From positions 3,100,001 through 3,164,000 of the forward strand of contig NZ_AP025506.1 in assembly GCF_024347595.1 (NCBI RefSeq): a DNA stretch of 64,000 nucleotides, in the 5' to 3' direction. This stretch comes from Vibrio pomeroyi. GTDB lineage: Bacteria; Pseudomonadota; Gammaproteobacteria; Enterobacterales; Vibrionaceae. How positions within the stretch are numbered: the stretch's first letter is position 1; the number at the start of each line of letters is the position of its first letter. The position numbers and the translations under genes are program-made. Positions 30,177-41,312 of the stretch are shown in pieces. The notes under the pieces are model-generated. The model ran no database searches and had not been told where the DNA came from. It was given only the letters and a program-made list of their open reading frames with translations.

Positions 30177-32990
30177 ATGACCAGATATGGCTTAAGAGCC
30201 CGTGTAATTACCTTAACTCTAGCTCCAACCCTGATTATTGGGTTGCTATTGAGTGCATTTTTCTCATTTAACCGCTATCAAGACCTTGAGGGGCAAGTGG
30301 TTAACACTGGTACTAGCATCATTGAACCACTGGCGATTGCGAGTGAATCCGGCATGCAACTCGAAAGCCGAGAGTCTGTTCGTCAGCTGATTAGCTATGC
30401 GCATCGAAAGAATTCTAAGCTTGTGCGCAGTATCGCGGTGTTCGATGAACGACACGAGTTGTTTGTAACGTCAAACTTCCACCCTGATTTTGAAAGCCTG
30501 ACCTACCCGAAAGATAAACCTATTCCGCATTTAAGCTCGTCGAATCTGCTCGATAATACGCTGATTCTTCGGACACCAATTATTGCGGAAGGTCAGTACA
30601 TCAATTCGGCCAATGGCCAATCACAAGCCAACCAAGCCATTGGTTATATCGCGATTGAGTTAGACCTATCTTCACTTCGTTTGCAACAATACCAAGAGGT
30701 GTTCTCAGCCTTCTTAGTACTGATTCTAGGACTGGGGCTTTCTGGTGTGTTCGCTTTCCGCTTGATGCACGATGTGACTCAACCGATCACACACATGAAG
30801 AACATGGTCGACCGGATTCGTCGTGGTCACTTAGATGTCCGTATTGAAGGTAAAATGCACGGTGAGTTGGACTCGCTGAAAAATGGTATCAACGCGATGG
30901 CGGTGTCGCTGTCGGAATATCACGTCGAGATGCAGCACAGCATTGACCAAGCAACCTCGGATCTGCGTGAAACCCTTGAACAGTTAGAGATTCAAAACGT
31001 TGAGTTGGACATCGCGAAAAAACGCGCACAAGAAGCGGCTCGTGTTAAGTCTGAATTCTTAGCCAATATGTCTCACGAGCTAAGAACACCACTAAATGGT
31101 GTGATTGGCTTTACTCGACAGATGCTTAAAACTCACCTGTCGAACAGCCAAACCGATTATCTACAAACCATCGAACGCTCTGCCAATAACTTACTTAGTA
31201 TCATTAACGATATCTTGGACTTCTCGAAGCTTGAGGCCGGTAAACTAGCCCTAGAAAACATTCCATTTGAATTCCAAGCCAGCCTTGAAGAGGTTGTGAA
31301 CCTTCAAGCGACTAACGCCCATGAGAAAGGATTAGAATTGACGCTTAAGATTGATCCTAAAGTGCCACCGGGCGTTGTTGGTGACCCACTGCGTATCCAG
31401 CAAATCCTAACCAACCTCGTTGGTAACTCAATCAAGTTTACTGAGCGTGGCAACATTGATATCAGTGTTGAACTGCGCTCGCAAAGCGAAGACAACATCG
31501 AGCTGCAATTCATGGTTCGCGATACCGGTATTGGTATCTCAGAGCGTCAACAAGCCCAATTATTCCAAGCCTTCAGCCAAGCGGATGCGAGTATCTCTCG
31601 TCGCTATGGCGGTACTGGCCTAGGTCTGGTTATCACTCAGAAGCTTGTTAGCCAAATGGGTGGTGAAATCAGTCTAACCAGTCGTCTGCACCAAGGTTCA
31701 ACCTTCTGGTTCACTTTAAGGCTTTCGACTACCGATATGCCAATGACCGAGCTGATTGAAACTCAATGTCTGCAAGACAAGCAACTGCTGCTTATCGAAC
31801 CAAACATGCAAGCGGCTTCGATTACTCAGCAAATTCTGACTCAAGAAGGCTTAGTCGTTACTTACCGTTCGGTAATGCCTGATGAGTCGACCTCATACGA
31901 CTACGTTCTGCTTAACCTTGCGGCTAACCAAGATTACCAATTTGATACGGTAAGTGGTTGGGCAATTGGTGCGAAGAAGATTGCTCAGAACGTGATTATT
32001 GGTACACCGAGTACCGAGTTAGCATTGGGTGAGCAACTGATGAAAGAGGTTGATGTTCAGTGTATCACCAAGCCTCTGTCTCGTAAGAAGCTACTGCAAA
32101 CTTTGGTGTCTAACCAAGCACCAACCTTGATAGCACCAGCAATTGAAACGCATTCTGAAGAGAAGCTGCCGCTTACTGTGATGGCAGTGGACGACAACCC
32201 AGCCAACCTTAAGTTGATTACCGCGCTGCTTAAAGAACGTGTAGAAACCGTTATCAGTTGTACTAGCGGGCAACAGGCGATCGACAAGGCGACAGAAACA
32301 CCGTTTGATATCATCTTCATGGATATTCAAATGCCACAAATGGATGGTGTGACGGCTTGTGAGAATATTAAGAAGCTGGCGAACAATGCTAATACGCCAG
32401 TCATTGCCGTGACCGCTCATGCGATGATTGGCGAGCGTGACCGACTGCTTGAAGCCGGTATGGATGATTACCTAACCAAGCCAATTGAAGAGCATGTGTT
32501 ACAGCAGGTTCTGATTCACTGGAGCCCGACCTCTGAGGTTGAGCACATCGAAAAAATCAATCCAGACCACCCTGCTGTTTCAGCTGAAATCGACAACAGC
32601 CAAGTGTCAGAAACTGAAGCCAGCGTGCACAAGAACATCATCATTGATTGGCAAGCTGCAATGAAGCAAGCCGCCAATAAAGAAGACCTCGCACGCGATA
32701 TGTTGCAAATGCTAGTGGACTTCATTCCTGAGGTTTATGAGGCCGCAGAGAAAGCCATTGAAGACAGCGACTACCCTGTTGAACAACTGATACACATCAT
32801 CCACAAGATGCATGGCAGCAGCTCGTACAGTGGCGTTCCAAGGCTCAAATCGGTATGTGCAACGATAGAGAAAGAACTACGTTCAGGCACTTCTGTTGAA
32901 GATATTGAGCCGGAGCTTTTTGAACTTCAGGATGAACTAGAAAAAGTCCAAGCCACTGCGATTCACTATTTGAAACCCGCGAAGGCTTAA
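30177..32990 (+). CDS. barA: hybrid sensor histidine kinase BarA/VarS
   Basis: Tripartite kinase that, with response regulator UvrY/VarA, drives Csr-type small RNAs that sequester CsrA. The 937-residue product has a membrane segment at about residues 9-28, a periplasmic sensor (30-165), a second membrane segment (about 168-190), HAMP, a histidine kinase core with phospho-acceptor H300 in FLANMSHELRTPLNG and ATPase boxes (GDPLRIQQILTNLVGNSIKFT), a first degenerate receiver, a receiver with phospho-acceptor D716 (FMDIQMPQMDG), and a C-terminal HPt with H879. ATG at 30177 has a weak upstream box. Divergent from rlmD. Confidence 0.95.
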   Translation: MTRYGLRARVITLTLAPTLIIGLLLSAFFSFNRYQDLEGQVVNTGTSIIEPLAIASESGMQLESRESVRQLISYAHRKNSKLVRSIAVFDERHELFVTSNFHPDFESLTYPKDKPIPHLSSSNLLDNTLILRTPIIAEGQYINSANGQSQANQAIGYIAIELDLSSLRLQQYQEVFSAFLVLILGLGLSGVFAFRLMHDVTQPITHMKNMVDRIRRGHLDVRIEGKMHGELDSLKNGINAMAVSLSEYHVEMQHSIDQATSDLRETLEQLEIQNVELDIAKKRAQEAARVKSEFLANMSHELRTPLNGVIGFTRQMLKTHLSNSQTDYLQTIERSANNLLSIINDILDFSKLEAGKLALENIPFEFQASLEEVVNLQATNAHEKGLELTLKIDPKVPPGVVGDPLRIQQILTNLVGNSIKFTERGNIDISVELRSQSEDNIELQFMVRDTGIGISERQQAQLFQAFSQADASISRRYGGTGLGLVITQKLVSQMGGEISLTSRLHQGSTFWFTLRLSTTDMPMTELIETQCLQDKQLLLIEPNMQAASITQQILTQEGLVVTYRSVMPDESTSYDYVLLNLAANQDYQFDTVSGWAIGAKKIAQNVIIGTPSTELALGEQLMKEVDVQCITKPLSRKKLLQTLVSNQAPTLIAPAIETHSEEKLPLTVMAVDDNPANLKLITALLKERVETVISCTSGQQAIDKATETPFDIIFMDIQMPQMDGVTACENIKKLANNANTPVIAVTAHAMIGERDRLLEAGMDDYLTKPIEEHVLQQVLIHWSPTSEVEHIEKINPDHPAVSAEIDNSQVSETEASVHKNIIIDWQAAMKQAANKEDLARDMLQMLVDFIPEVYEAAEKAIEDSDYPVEQLIHIIHKMHGSSSYSGVPRLKSVCATIEKELRSGTSVEDIEPELFELQDELEKVQATAIHYLKPAKA

Positions 32991-33034
32991 CGAATAGTTG
33001 TTCAAAAAAATCGTTAAACGGTTTTCCAGCCAAT

Positions 33035-33066
33035 AAAAAAGCAGAGCTCATAAGCTCTGCTTTTTT
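33035..33066. terminator. bidirectional terminator between barA and acpS
   Basis: 8-bp stem gcagagct/agctctgc with a 4-base loop, six A on the left and six T on the right. Confidence 0.93.
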
Positions 33067-33118
33067 GTCTTGTAGCGAGTCGCTAATCAAACATTAGGTT
33101 CAGGTTAGTCGTAATCAA

Positions 33119-33499
33119 TCACGATTCGAGTAACACGGTTGCCACAGCATAGTGGCGTTCATCTGAGATTGTCAGGTGAATTGATGTTGTACCACTCGCC
33201 TCTGCGATTTCACGCGCTTTCTTGTGCAGGCTCAATACTGGCTTACCATGCTCATCGTTTGAAATCTCAAAGTCGTGGAAGGTAACACCCAGCGCAATAC
33301 CCGTACCTAACGCCTTAGATGCTGCTTCTTTAGCGGCAAAGCGTTTTGCAAGGTAACGGCCTTTTTGCTTCAACTGTTGGAATACTTCAAACTCAGAATC
33401 CGTTAAAATACGCTGAGCAAAAGCGTCGCCACTTCGCGACAGCGCCTTCTCGACACGTTCGATTTCTGCGATATCTGTACCTAATCCAACAACTGCCAT
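33119..33499 (-). CDS. acpS: holo-[acyl-carrier-protein] synthase
   Basis: Transfers phosphopantetheine from CoA to the acyl carrier protein. The 126-residue product has the metal-binding [12 protein letters not shown] motif at residues 5-16 and the second signature [14 protein letters not shown] near residue 54, both diagnostic. ATG at 33499. Last gene of the run that starts at rpoE or lepA; directly after pdxJ. Confidence 0.97.
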   Translation of the reverse strand: MAVVGLGTDIAEIERVEKALSRSGDAFAQRILTDSEFEVFQQLKQKGRYLAKRFAAKEAASKALGTGIALGVTFHDFEISNDEHGKPVLSLHKKAREIAEASGTTSIHLTISDERHYAVATVLLES

Positions 33500-33576
33500 G
33501 CTTCCTCTACTACTTAACTTCTATCTAATGATTCACTGATTAACTGAACGTCGCTTAGTGCCGACGACTTGCCGAA

Positions 33577-34314
33577 CTAAGCGTTGTTACGTGCTGTTTC
33601 CATGATTGCTTTCATGTCTGCAACGGCTTTGTTTAAGCCATCAAACACAGCGCGTCCCATGATTGAGTGACCGATGTTCAGCTCGTAGATCTCTGGAAGT
33701 GCCGCAATTGGTGCAACGTTGTGGTAAGTCAGGCCATGCCCCGCATTGACTGTGATACCAAGATCGTCTGCGTAGCTTGCGCCTGCTGCGATCTTCTTAA
33801 GCTCGTCTTGTTGGTCTTCTTCTGTCTTAGCATCAGCATAGTGACCCGTGTGCAGTTCAATGAACGGTGCGCCACACGCTTTTGCTGCGTCGATTTGCTC
33901 ACGGTCAGCATCGATAAACAGAGACACCTTGATACCCGCTGCAGACAGTTTTTGTGTCGCCGCTTTGATCTTCTCTAGTTGACCAACGACGTCCAAGCCA
34001 CCTTCAGTGGTTAGCTCTTCACGTTTTTCAGGAACCAGACAAACAAACTCAGGATTAGTATCGAGTGCAATTTGAACCATCTCGTCCGTTACGGCCATCT
34101 CCAAGTTCATGCGAGTTTGAAGTGTTTCAGCCAGAATACGCACATCGCGATCAACGATATGACGACGGTCTTCACGCAAGTGAATAGTAATGCCGTCTGC
34201 ACCAGCACGTTCAGCAATTTCAGCTGCGTGTACTGGATCTGGGTATTTAGTACCACGTGCATTACGTAGTGTTGCAATATGGTCGATATTAACGCCTAAA
34301 AGGATTGAGCTCAT
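33577..34314 (-). CDS. pdxJ: pyridoxine 5'-phosphate synthase
   Basis: Condenses 3-amino-2-oxopropyl phosphate with deoxyxylulose 5-phosphate to give pyridoxine 5'-phosphate. The 245-residue TIM barrel begins [22 protein letters not shown] and has [21 protein letters not shown] and [11 protein letters not shown] segments typical of PdxJ. Its ATG overlaps the recO stop (ATGA), so the two are coupled. The acpS gene follows. Confidence 0.97.
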   Translation of the reverse strand: MSSILLGVNIDHIATLRNARGTKYPDPVHAAEIAERAGADGITIHLREDRRHIVDRDVRILAETLQTRMNLEMAVTDEMVQIALDTNPEFVCLVPEKREELTTEGGLDVVGQLEKIKAATQKLSAAGIKVSLFIDADREQIDAAKACGAPFIELHTGHYADAKTEEDQQDELKKIAAGASYADDLGITVNAGHGLTYHNVAPIAALPEIYELNIGHSIMGRAVFDGLNKAVADMKAIMETARNNA

Positions 34315-35039
34315 TTTCCAATACTCCGTGCTCTAGAGAGGGCTATTGTTGGCATAAATAGCTCTCTACTTTTTAATGGTTTGCCGCCAAGATACGGCTT
34401 TAAGGCTATGCGTGTAAAGCGTTTTGCCGCTTTTAACTGCTCTTTAGTGATAAACCTACGTTCGCTGATTGCAATAAGTTCATCGCCCATAAAAGTCAGG
34501 TTATCTCGACGCACTGAAGCGATGAAACCTTTCTGCTCTCGATAGCGATAAGTCATTGTTGGATCGATCGGTTCACCGGTACCTGCACAGTGTAAAAAGT
34601 CGACGCCATAACCCATAGCTGATAACAGAGCCAACTCAAAGCGACGCAGTGCTGGCTCAGGGTTCTCATTATGCGCGAGCTCTGTTAAAGCATGAAGATA
34701 GTCGTGAAAAAGTGCAGGCATTGGTACTTCAGCCATCAATACGCGTCCGATAAGCTCATTCACATACATGGCTGAATACAGGTTTATCCCCGCGAGAGGA
34801 AGCCCCAAGCTGATTGGCTCAGCTTGGCGTAAGGTTTTCATCGAACCATTACCAGACCACTTAAGCAGTAGCGGCGTAAAAGGTTGCAATGCACCTTTCA
34901 AATTGGAACGCTTGCTGCGTGCGCCTTTAGACATCAACGTCATCCGACCGAACTCTTCACTGAAGACGTCCAAGATCAGACTCGACTCACTGTATGGCCG
35001 ACGGTGCAACACAAAGCATCGCTGTAACCCTTCGCTCAA
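34311..35039 (-). CDS. recO: DNA repair protein RecO
   Basis: Helps load RecA onto SSB-coated gaps with RecF/RecR. The 242-residue product has the N-terminal OB fold ([36 protein letters not shown]) and a helical C-terminal part; the zinc Cys cluster seen in some RecO proteins is reduced to one Cys here, as in enterobacterial forms. Start ATG at 35039. It follows era after a hairpin that may reduce readthrough. Confidence 0.95.
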   Translation of the reverse strand: MSEGLQRCFVLHRRPYSESSLILDVFSEEFGRMTLMSKGARSKRSNLKGALQPFTPLLLKWSGNGSMKTLRQAEPISLGLPLAGINLYSAMYVNELIGRVLMAEVPMPALFHDYLHALTELAHNENPEPALRRFELALLSAMGYGVDFLHCAGTGEPIDPTMTYRYREQKGFIASVRRDNLTFMGDELIAISERRFITKEQLKAAKRFTRIALKPYLGGKPLKSRELFMPTIALSRARSIGK

Positions 35040-35063
35040 TCACTTACCCTTATTACAGATACA

Positions 35064-35089
35064 AAAAGAGAGAGTTCGCACTCTCTCTT
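35064..35089 (-). terminator. possible terminator or attenuator between era and recO
   Basis: 10-bp stem aagagagagt/actctctctt with a tetraloop tcgc, followed by UUUUU on the minus strand. It splits an otherwise continuous operon, so partial termination is likely. Confidence 0.75.
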
Positions 35090-35141
35090 GGATTTATCTT
35101 CAGTTCAACTTTCTTAATCTCAGAAAGTGACGTTCAATATA

Positions 35142-36113
35142 TTATAGATCGTCGATGTAGCCTAACGAGCGAAGTGCACGCTCATCATCAGCCCAGCCAG
35201 ATTTAACCTTGACCCAAGTCTCTAGGTAAACCTTACGACCGAATAGCTCTTCCATATCGATACGCGCTTCACGACCAATCGTTTTGATCTTCTCGCCCGC
35301 TTTACCAATCACCATCTTCTTCTGACCAGTACGTTCAACAAGAATCAGAGCATTGATGTGGAAACCATCGTTATCTGGGTTGTAATCGAAGCGTTCAATT
35401 TCAACCGTTACCGAGTAAGGTAGCTCGTCACCCGTAAAGCGCATTAGCTTTTCACGGATAATTTCAGATGCCATAAAGCGTTGCGAGCGATCCGTCACGT
35501 ATTCTTCTGGGAAGTGGTGAGTCGCTTTTGGTAAGTGTTCACGTACGTGCTTACGCAGTACATCAATGTTCTTACCTTGCTTCGCAGAGATTGGCACAAC
35601 ATCAATGAAGTCCATCTTCTTAGAAACTTCCATCATATGTTGCATGACGTTCGTACGGTCTTGAACGTTATCTACTTTGTTGATGCAAAGTACAACTGGG
35701 AAATCGGTCTTCTTCAGTTTGTTCAGAACCATTTCATCGTCGTCAGTCCAGTGAGTACCGTCGACAAGGAAGAATACTAGGTTCACATCACTCAGTGAGC
35801 TGTTCGCCGCACGGTTCATCAAACGGTTGATTGCACGCTTTTCTTCAATATGAAGTCCAGGAGTATCAACGAAAATCGCTTGGTAATCACCCTCAGTTTC
35901 AACGCCCATAATACGGTGGCGTGTCGTCTGTGGTTTACGTGATGTAATAGAGATCTTCTGACCCAGAATATGATTCAGAAGCGTCGACTTACCTACATTT
36001 GGGCGACCGACAATAGCGATGAAGCCACAGTGTTGGTTTTCCGGTAGGCCTGTTTGTTTGCTATCAGATGAAAAGAATGCATCGATATCGAAATCTTGGT
36101 TGTTATCAGACAT
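35142..36113 (-). CDS. era: GTPase Era
   Basis: Essential GTPase that binds 16S rRNA during 30S maturation. The 323-residue product has G1 GRPNVGKST at residues 36-44, G3 DTPG, G4 NKVD, and a C-terminal KH domain ([35 protein letters not shown]). It carries about 20 extra N-terminal residues (acidic, Asp/Ser-rich) compared with E. coli Era (301). Its start overlaps the rnc stop by 8 bases, implying coupled translation. Confidence 0.97.
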   Translation of the reverse strand: MSDNNQDFDIDAFFSSDSKQTGLPENQHCGFIAIVGRPNVGKSTLLNHILGQKISITSRKPQTTRHRIMGVETEGDYQAIFVDTPGLHIEEKRAINRLMNRAANSSLSDVNLVFFLVDGTHWTDDDEMVLNKLKKTDFPVVLCINKVDNVQDRTNVMQHMMEVSKKMDFIDVVPISAKQGKNIDVLRKHVREHLPKATHHFPEEYVTDRSQRFMASEIIREKLMRFTGDELPYSVTVEIERFDYNPDNDGFHINALILVERTGQKKMVIGKAGEKIKTIGREARIDMEELFGRKVYLETWVKVKSGWADDERALRSLGYIDDL

Positions 36114-36783
36114 TGCTTAGTTGCTCTAATGCTGTTTCAGCAGCCGCTTGTTCTGCCTTGCGGCGGCTAGTGCCTTTACCGATAACAGGTTTATCCACAC
36201 CTGCCACTTCACACTCAACCGTAAACTCTTGGTTGTGTGCTTCACCTTTAATATTAGTCACTGTGTAGACAGGTAGAGGATTTCTTCGACCTTGCAAAAA
36301 CTCTTGAAGACGAGTTTTCGGATCTTTTTGAGATACTCCAGGCTGAATTGCTTCTAGGCGAGATTGGTACCAGCTTAAAATAATGCCGCGAACCGTCTCG
36401 GTATCACTATCTAAATAGACAGCGCCGATGATCGCTTCAACAGCATCCGCTAGAATAGAATCACGACGGAAACCGCCACTCTTCAACTCACCTGGACCTA
36501 ATTTTAAGTAATCTCCTAGTTCGAATTCACGACCTAGTTCTGCCAATGTATGACCACGTACTAATGTTGCGCGCATGCGGCTCATATCACCTTCGTTTAC
36601 CTTAGGAAAACGGTGGTAAAGATCATCAGCGATAACAAAACTTAAAATTGAATCGCCCAGAAACTCAAGACGTTCGTTATGTTTACCTGCGGCGCTGCGG
36701 TGAGTCAGCGCCAAGTGGATAAGATCGGCATCATTGAACTGATAGCCAATCTTTCTCTCTAGTTTATCAATTGGAGAATTCAT
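36106..36783 (-). CDS. rnc: ribonuclease III
   Basis: Double-strand-specific endonuclease processing rRNA and sRNA-mRNA duplexes. The 225-residue product has the signature [11 protein letters not shown] (E40, D44), the second acidic pair in [13 protein letters not shown], and a C-terminal dsRNA-binding domain ending [14 protein letters not shown]. The rnc-era-recO order is standard. ATG at 36783 follows a GAGAG box. Confidence 0.97.
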   Translation of the reverse strand: MNSPIDKLERKIGYQFNDADLIHLALTHRSAAGKHNERLEFLGDSILSFVIADDLYHRFPKVNEGDMSRMRATLVRGHTLAELGREFELGDYLKLGPGELKSGGFRRDSILADAVEAIIGAVYLDSDTETVRGIILSWYQSRLEAIQPGVSQKDPKTRLQEFLQGRRNPLPVYTVTNIKGEAHNQEFTVECEVAGVDKPVIGKGTSRRKAEQAAAETALEQLSNV

Positions 36784-36809
36784 GCTCTCTCGATGTGTTA
36801 ATTGATCGA

Positions 36810-37706
36810 TTAATGAATCCCACCGATGCGATTAAAACGCACACCAGTAGGAATCCATGTTGGAAGTACACTGTCTGAACCACGTTCGAACTCGAAGCTG
36901 ATCCAAATTGCAACGGCCTTACCAACAAGGTTTGCTTCAGGGACAAAGCCCCAGTAACGGCTATCGGCACTGTTGTCACGGTTATCACCCATCACAAAGT
37001 ACTGACCTTCTGGAACAACCCACTCGTTAACACCATTGCGAGGCTGATATGCTTGCACACGGTCGCGGCGTAATGGGTTAACTAAAATTTGGTGCTCTAC
37101 GTCTCCAAGCTGTTCATTCAGCTGAATCAGAGGCACACCATCTTGAACAAATTGGCTTTCTTCAACGTTACTTAGTTTCACTGGTTCACAGCTACTTGTG
37201 CCCTTCGCTTGAATGCAGATCTCTTTACGACTGCTGTAGCGAATGGTGTCACCTGGCATACCAACAACACGCTTGATGTAGTCGATGTTAGGCTGAGGTG
37301 GGTACTTAAATACGATTGAATCACCACGCTCTGGCTTGCCCGTTTCTACCAGTTGAGTGCGCCATACCGGGTCTTTTAGACCGTACGCGTACTTCTCTAC
37401 CAAGATGAAATCACCAACCAAAAGGGTTGGCATCATCGAGCCAGAAGGGATTTGAAACGGTTCATAAATAAATGAACGCAGAACCAAAACAAATGCAATT
37501 ACCGGGAAAATGGAAACACTGTTCTCAACCCACCAAGGCTGAGCCGTAACTTTTGCGCTGGTTTCAGCGTCTAGGCCATTCGATTGTGCTTCAACGTCAG
37601 CCAGTTTTTGTTGGCGCTTCTTCGCCCACACAAACTTTTCCAACGCCCATACAATGCCAGTCACTAGAGTTACGATCACTAAGATAAGCGAAAATGTATT
37701 AGCCAT
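36810..37706 (-). CDS. lepB: signal peptidase I
   Basis: Inner-membrane serine peptidase that cleaves signal peptides from exported proteins. The 298-residue product has membrane segments at about residues 4-22 and 63-79, the catalytic Ser90 in [14 protein letters not shown] and Lys145 in [11 protein letters not shown], plus the [14 protein letters not shown] box. ATG at 37706. It is separated from lepA by 245 bases, a larger gap than in E. coli. Confidence 0.97.
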   Translation of the reverse strand: MANTFSLILVIVTLVTGIVWALEKFVWAKKRQQKLADVEAQSNGLDAETSAKVTAQPWWVENSVSIFPVIAFVLVLRSFIYEPFQIPSGSMMPTLLVGDFILVEKYAYGLKDPVWRTQLVETGKPERGDSIVFKYPPQPNIDYIKRVVGMPGDTIRYSSRKEICIQAKGTSSCEPVKLSNVEESQFVQDGVPLIQLNEQLGDVEHQILVNPLRRDRVQAYQPRNGVNEWVVPEGQYFVMGDNRDNSADSRYWGFVPEANLVGKAVAIWISFEFERGSDSVLPTWIPTGVRFNRIGGIH

Positions 37707-37951
37707 TGATATCCCTTAAATTTCATTTCTTTAAAAATAACGAAAGTGAAAGAGTATAACCCTTTCACTCTGCTTAATATTTCTAATCTGTATCAATCAT
37801 GCTGACTAAATGCTGGGGAGATTACGCAGGAAAAATCGTTTAGTTCGAGACGCAAAGTGCAGTGACTAGTGGGCCTAATTGCAATCTTTGCAACAAAGAA
37901 ATAAACGATTTTAACCAGTAATGTTCAGCAGGTAGTTAGTGCGATTGATAC

Positions 37952-39745
37952 CTAGTCTTTACCAACATGAAGAATCGCTAAGAATGCTTCTTGAGGCAGT
38001 TCAACGTTACCGATCTGCTTCATACGCTTCTTACCTTCTTTTTGTTTCTTAAGAAGTTTCTTCTTACGACTGATATCACCACCGTAACATTTTGCGATTA
38101 CGTTCTTACGCAGCTGTTTCACTGTAGAACGAGCAATGATGTGGTTACCAATCGCTGCTTGAATCGCGATATCGAACATCTGACGAGGGATGAATTCTTT
38201 CATCTTCTCAACCAGTAGACGACCACGAGACTGAGCAATGTCTTTGTGCGTGATGATAGCCAGTGCATCAACCGTTTCGCCATTCAGCAATACGTCTACA
38301 CGTACCATGTTTGATGGCTCGTAACGTTGGAAGTTGTAATCCAATGATGCGTAACCACGAGACGTTGATTTCAGACGGTCGAAGAAGTCTAGAACTACTT
38401 CTGCCATAGGAAGATCGTATGTCACAGCAACTTGGTTACCGTGGTAAACCATGTCTACTTGTACGCCACGCTTCTCAACACACAGTGTGATTACGTTACC
38501 TAGGTAGTCCGAAGGTACCAAAATATTACAACGTGCAATTGGCTCACGAATTTCTTCTAGATCATTAACCGCTGGCAGTTTAGCCGGGCTATCAACGTAA
38601 AGAACCGTTTTATCTGTTTTTACAACTTCATACACTACTGTTGGAGCTGTTGTGATTAGGTCCAGGTCGTATTCACGCTCTAGACGCTCTTGGATGATCT
38701 CCATGTGAAGCATTCCTAAGAAGCCACAACGGAAACCAAAACCAAGTGCTGCCGAACTTTCTGGTTCGAAGAACAGTGACGCATCGTTCAGGCTTAGTTT
38801 GCCTAGTGCATCACGGAAGTTTTCGTAGTCATCAGATGAAACAGGGAACAGGCCTGCGTATACCTGAGGTTTCACTTTTTGGAAACCAGGTAGACGTTCA
38901 GTGCTGCCGCCTTTAGCAAGCGTCAACGTATCACCAACCGGTGCACCTAGGATGTCTTTAATACCACAAACAACCCAACCTACTTCACCAGTATTTAGCT
39001 CAGTGGTGTCGATTTGCTTAGGTGTGAAGATACCTAGACGGTCAACACCCCAAACTTGGTCTGTCGACATTACGCGAATCTTGTCGTTCTTCTTCAGTGT
39101 ACCGTTCTTGATACGAACCAAAGAAACAACGCCAAGGTAGTTATCGAACCAAGAGTCAATGATCAGCGCTTGTAGAGGCGCTTCAGGATCGCCTTCCGGT
39201 GGTGGGATAGCCGTCACGATGTTTTCTAGAACATCATCAACGCCTAAACCTGTTTTCGCAGAACAGCGAGTCGCTTCCATCGCATCGATGCCAACGATCT
39301 CTTCGATCTCTTCAGCAACACGCTCTGGTTCAGCAGCTGGTAGGTCAATCTTGTTCAAGATTGGCACAACTTCCAGTTCCATTTCGATTGCTGTGTAACA
39401 GTTTGCTAGAGTTTGTGCTTCAACACCTTGGCCAGCATCCACTACAAGTAGTGCGCCTTCACAAGCCGCTAGAGAACGAGATACTTCGTACGAGAAGTCT
39501 ACGTGTCCAGGAGTGTCGATAAAGTTAAGTTGGTAAGTTTCACCATCTTTAGCTTTGTAATCTAAAGTCACACTCTGCGCTTTAATTGTAATACCACGCT
39601 CGCGTTCTATATCCATAGAATCGAGGACTTGAGCTGCCATCTCACGTTCACTTAATCCTCCACAAACTTGGATTAAGCGGTCAGAAAGGGTCGACTTACC
39701 GTGGTCGATGTGGGCGATAATCGAAAAATTACGAATGTGCTTCAT
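37952..39745 (-). CDS. lepA: elongation factor 4 (LepA)
   Basis: Ribosome-binding translational GTPase affecting initiation and back-translocation. The 597-residue product has the G domain ([36 protein letters not shown]), EF-G-like domains II, III and V, and the LepA-specific C-terminal domain ([30 protein letters not shown] ... [22 protein letters not shown], read in two stretches). ATG at 39745. Follows rseC after 137 bases. Confidence 0.98.
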   Translation of the reverse strand: MKHIRNFSIIAHIDHGKSTLSDRLIQVCGGLSEREMAAQVLDSMDIERERGITIKAQSVTLDYKAKDGETYQLNFIDTPGHVDFSYEVSRSLAACEGALLVVDAGQGVEAQTLANCYTAIEMELEVVPILNKIDLPAAEPERVAEEIEEIVGIDAMEATRCSAKTGLGVDDVLENIVTAIPPPEGDPEAPLQALIIDSWFDNYLGVVSLVRIKNGTLKKNDKIRVMSTDQVWGVDRLGIFTPKQIDTTELNTGEVGWVVCGIKDILGAPVGDTLTLAKGGSTERLPGFQKVKPQVYAGLFPVSSDDYENFRDALGKLSLNDASLFFEPESSAALGFGFRCGFLGMLHMEIIQERLEREYDLDLITTAPTVVYEVVKTDKTVLYVDSPAKLPAVNDLEEIREPIARCNILVPSDYLGNVITLCVEKRGVQVDMVYHGNQVAVTYDLPMAEVVLDFFDRLKSTSRGYASLDYNFQRYEPSNMVRVDVLLNGETVDALAIITHKDIAQSRGRLLVEKMKEFIPRQMFDIAIQAAIGNHIIARSTVKQLRKNVIAKCYGGDISRKKKLLKKQKEGKKRMKQIGNVELPQEAFLAILHVGKD

Positions 39746-39882
39746 AGGCTTGGTGTGACTAAACTCTTTGAATAGGGATAATAAGAAAGCCGCTATGCTT
39801 CCAATCTAGCATCAGCATTGGTGGCGGCATTTCAATCAAGTTGGCAGATTCTACCCAATTTAAGGGCAATAAGCATCATAAA

Positions 39883-40353
39883 TTAGACGAGAGACTCACC
39901 TAGGATTCGAATCAAGACGACTTCTTGCTTGGATTTGTCTTCCATAGGTTTGGCTAGCCGCTTCGCTAAGGCAATACCACCAGCAGTAAATAGTGCAGCA
40001 CAGAGTATAACAATCCCCTCGCCCCCTTGGAGTAAGGGTTGTAACAAGAGTTGTCCAACGCCAGCACCAATCATCAACATGAAAAGTGGGATGAGGTAAA
40101 CGATAGCTGCCGACTGAAGCAGGCTTTTTTCTGGGAAGCCGATCTCTACGATTTGTCCGGCTTTAACAAGACTTTTGGTTTTAAGCTGCCAAAACAACGA
40201 TTTATTGCCTACAGCCTTGGTGACGATACCGGTTCCACAGCTCTTTTGAGAAGAGCAGCTGCTGCAACTGGTTTGTTGTTCGCAGCTCAGTTGAACAAAA
40301 TATTGCTTACCTTTTTGTTCGACTGAGCTAACGGTCGCCAGCGCGGTCATCAT
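39883..40353 (-). CDS. rseC: SoxR-reducing/sigma-E regulatory protein RseC
   Basis: Inner-membrane protein of the rpoE operon with a mild positive effect on sigma-E and a role in SoxR reduction in E. coli. The 156-residue product has a Cys-rich N-terminal part (SCEQQTSCSSCSSQKSCGTG) and two membrane segments at about 78-100 and 107-125. Its start overlaps rseB's stop by 4 bases. Function in vibrios is inferred from position and family. Confidence 0.94.
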   Translation of the reverse strand: MMTALATVSSVEQKGKQYFVQLSCEQQTSCSSCSSQKSCGTGIVTKAVGNKSLFWQLKTKSLVKAGQIVEIGFPEKSLLQSAAIVYLIPLFMLMIGAGVGQLLLQPLLQGGEGIVILCAALFTAGGIALAKRLAKPMEDKSKQEVVLIRILGESLV

Positions 40354-41312
40354 TGCGCTGGTACCGGGTTATTGAACGTGACTGACTGAGCAATACGCTT
40401 AGCCGTTGCTGGCGGAATATCACCAACCACTGAGATTTCTCTGTCGCCAATCACTAAGCTGTGTAAGGTTCTGCGTCCTTGACGTACCAACTGCCCTTTC
40501 AATGAATGCTCATCTTTGTCGGCGATGTACACCGAAAAGCTAAACAATCCATCACTGAAAAGCTGACTCTCGACCATTTTTTCGGTCGCTGCCATTTGGT
40601 AACGGCTAAGCTCTTTCGACTTAAACCCTTCAGGCACCCAAGACGCTTGCCAGTTGGTATCGCTCACTAAGCCTTCTGGTAGTGATAAAACCTTCGGCAA
40701 TTTCGCTTGGTTTAAACCACCCATAGCTTCTGCGATCTTGTCATTCACCACATAAGAGATAGTACGGTACTGTTCAAGCACTTCACCGTCACGATCTAAG
40801 AGATCGGCACGCAAAGGAAGATTCGTTTTCTCGTCGACCCAAACTACGTATGAGTAACGCAGACCATCCTTCGGCACTACGCGCAATACTTGTGTTGTGC
40901 TGCCCGCTTCACGAGAGCGTCCCACTTTGACGAAGTCGTAGTATTGGTTAAGAGAGTCGATATCTCGGTTAATCATCGGAATAACAGGTGCAACCATGCT
41001 ACCCGATTGAATGGTAAATGGCTCTGTACCCGGTTCTATGTAGCTAACTTCATTGCCACGTCGAATGACCTCACGAACAGGGCCGCTTAGGTAAACAAGG
41101 TGTGCGAGTTGTTGGTCGTCGTTAACTGCATGACGATAAAGTAGAGGTTCAATACTGCTCTTCTTTATCAATATGTAGGAGAGTTCGTAATTTAGATGCT
41201 GACTGGCCTCGTTCATTTGATGCAACAAGGCCTTTGCAGTGGGTTCCTCTGCAAAGGCTGCTGGAGACATCAAGCTGAACAGTGTCAGTGCACTGACCAG
41301 GATTTTCTTCAT
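40350..41312 (-). CDS. rseB: sigma-E factor regulatory protein RseB
   Basis: Periplasmic protein that shields RseA from DegS and senses lipopolysaccharide or mislocalised lipoproteins. The 320-residue product has a signal peptide (residues 1-21, cleaved after AFA), the large lipid-binding domain and the C-terminal RseA-binding domain. Start overlaps the end of rseA by 4 bases (ATGA), so translation is coupled. Confidence 0.96.
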   Translation of the reverse strand: MKKILVSALTLFSLMSPAAFAEEPTAKALLHQMNEASQHLNYELSYILIKKSSIEPLLYRHAVNDDQQLAHLVYLSGPVREVIRRGNEVSYIEPGTEPFTIQSGSMVAPVIPMINRDIDSLNQYYDFVKVGRSREAGSTTQVLRVVPKDGLRYSYVVWVDEKTNLPLRADLLDRDGEVLEQYRTISYVVNDKIAEAMGGLNQAKLPKVLSLPEGLVSDTNWQASWVPEGFKSKELSRYQMAATEKMVESQLFSDGLFSFSVYIADKDEHSLKGQLVRQGRRTLHSLVIGDREISVVGDIPPATAKRIAQSVTFNNPVPAQ

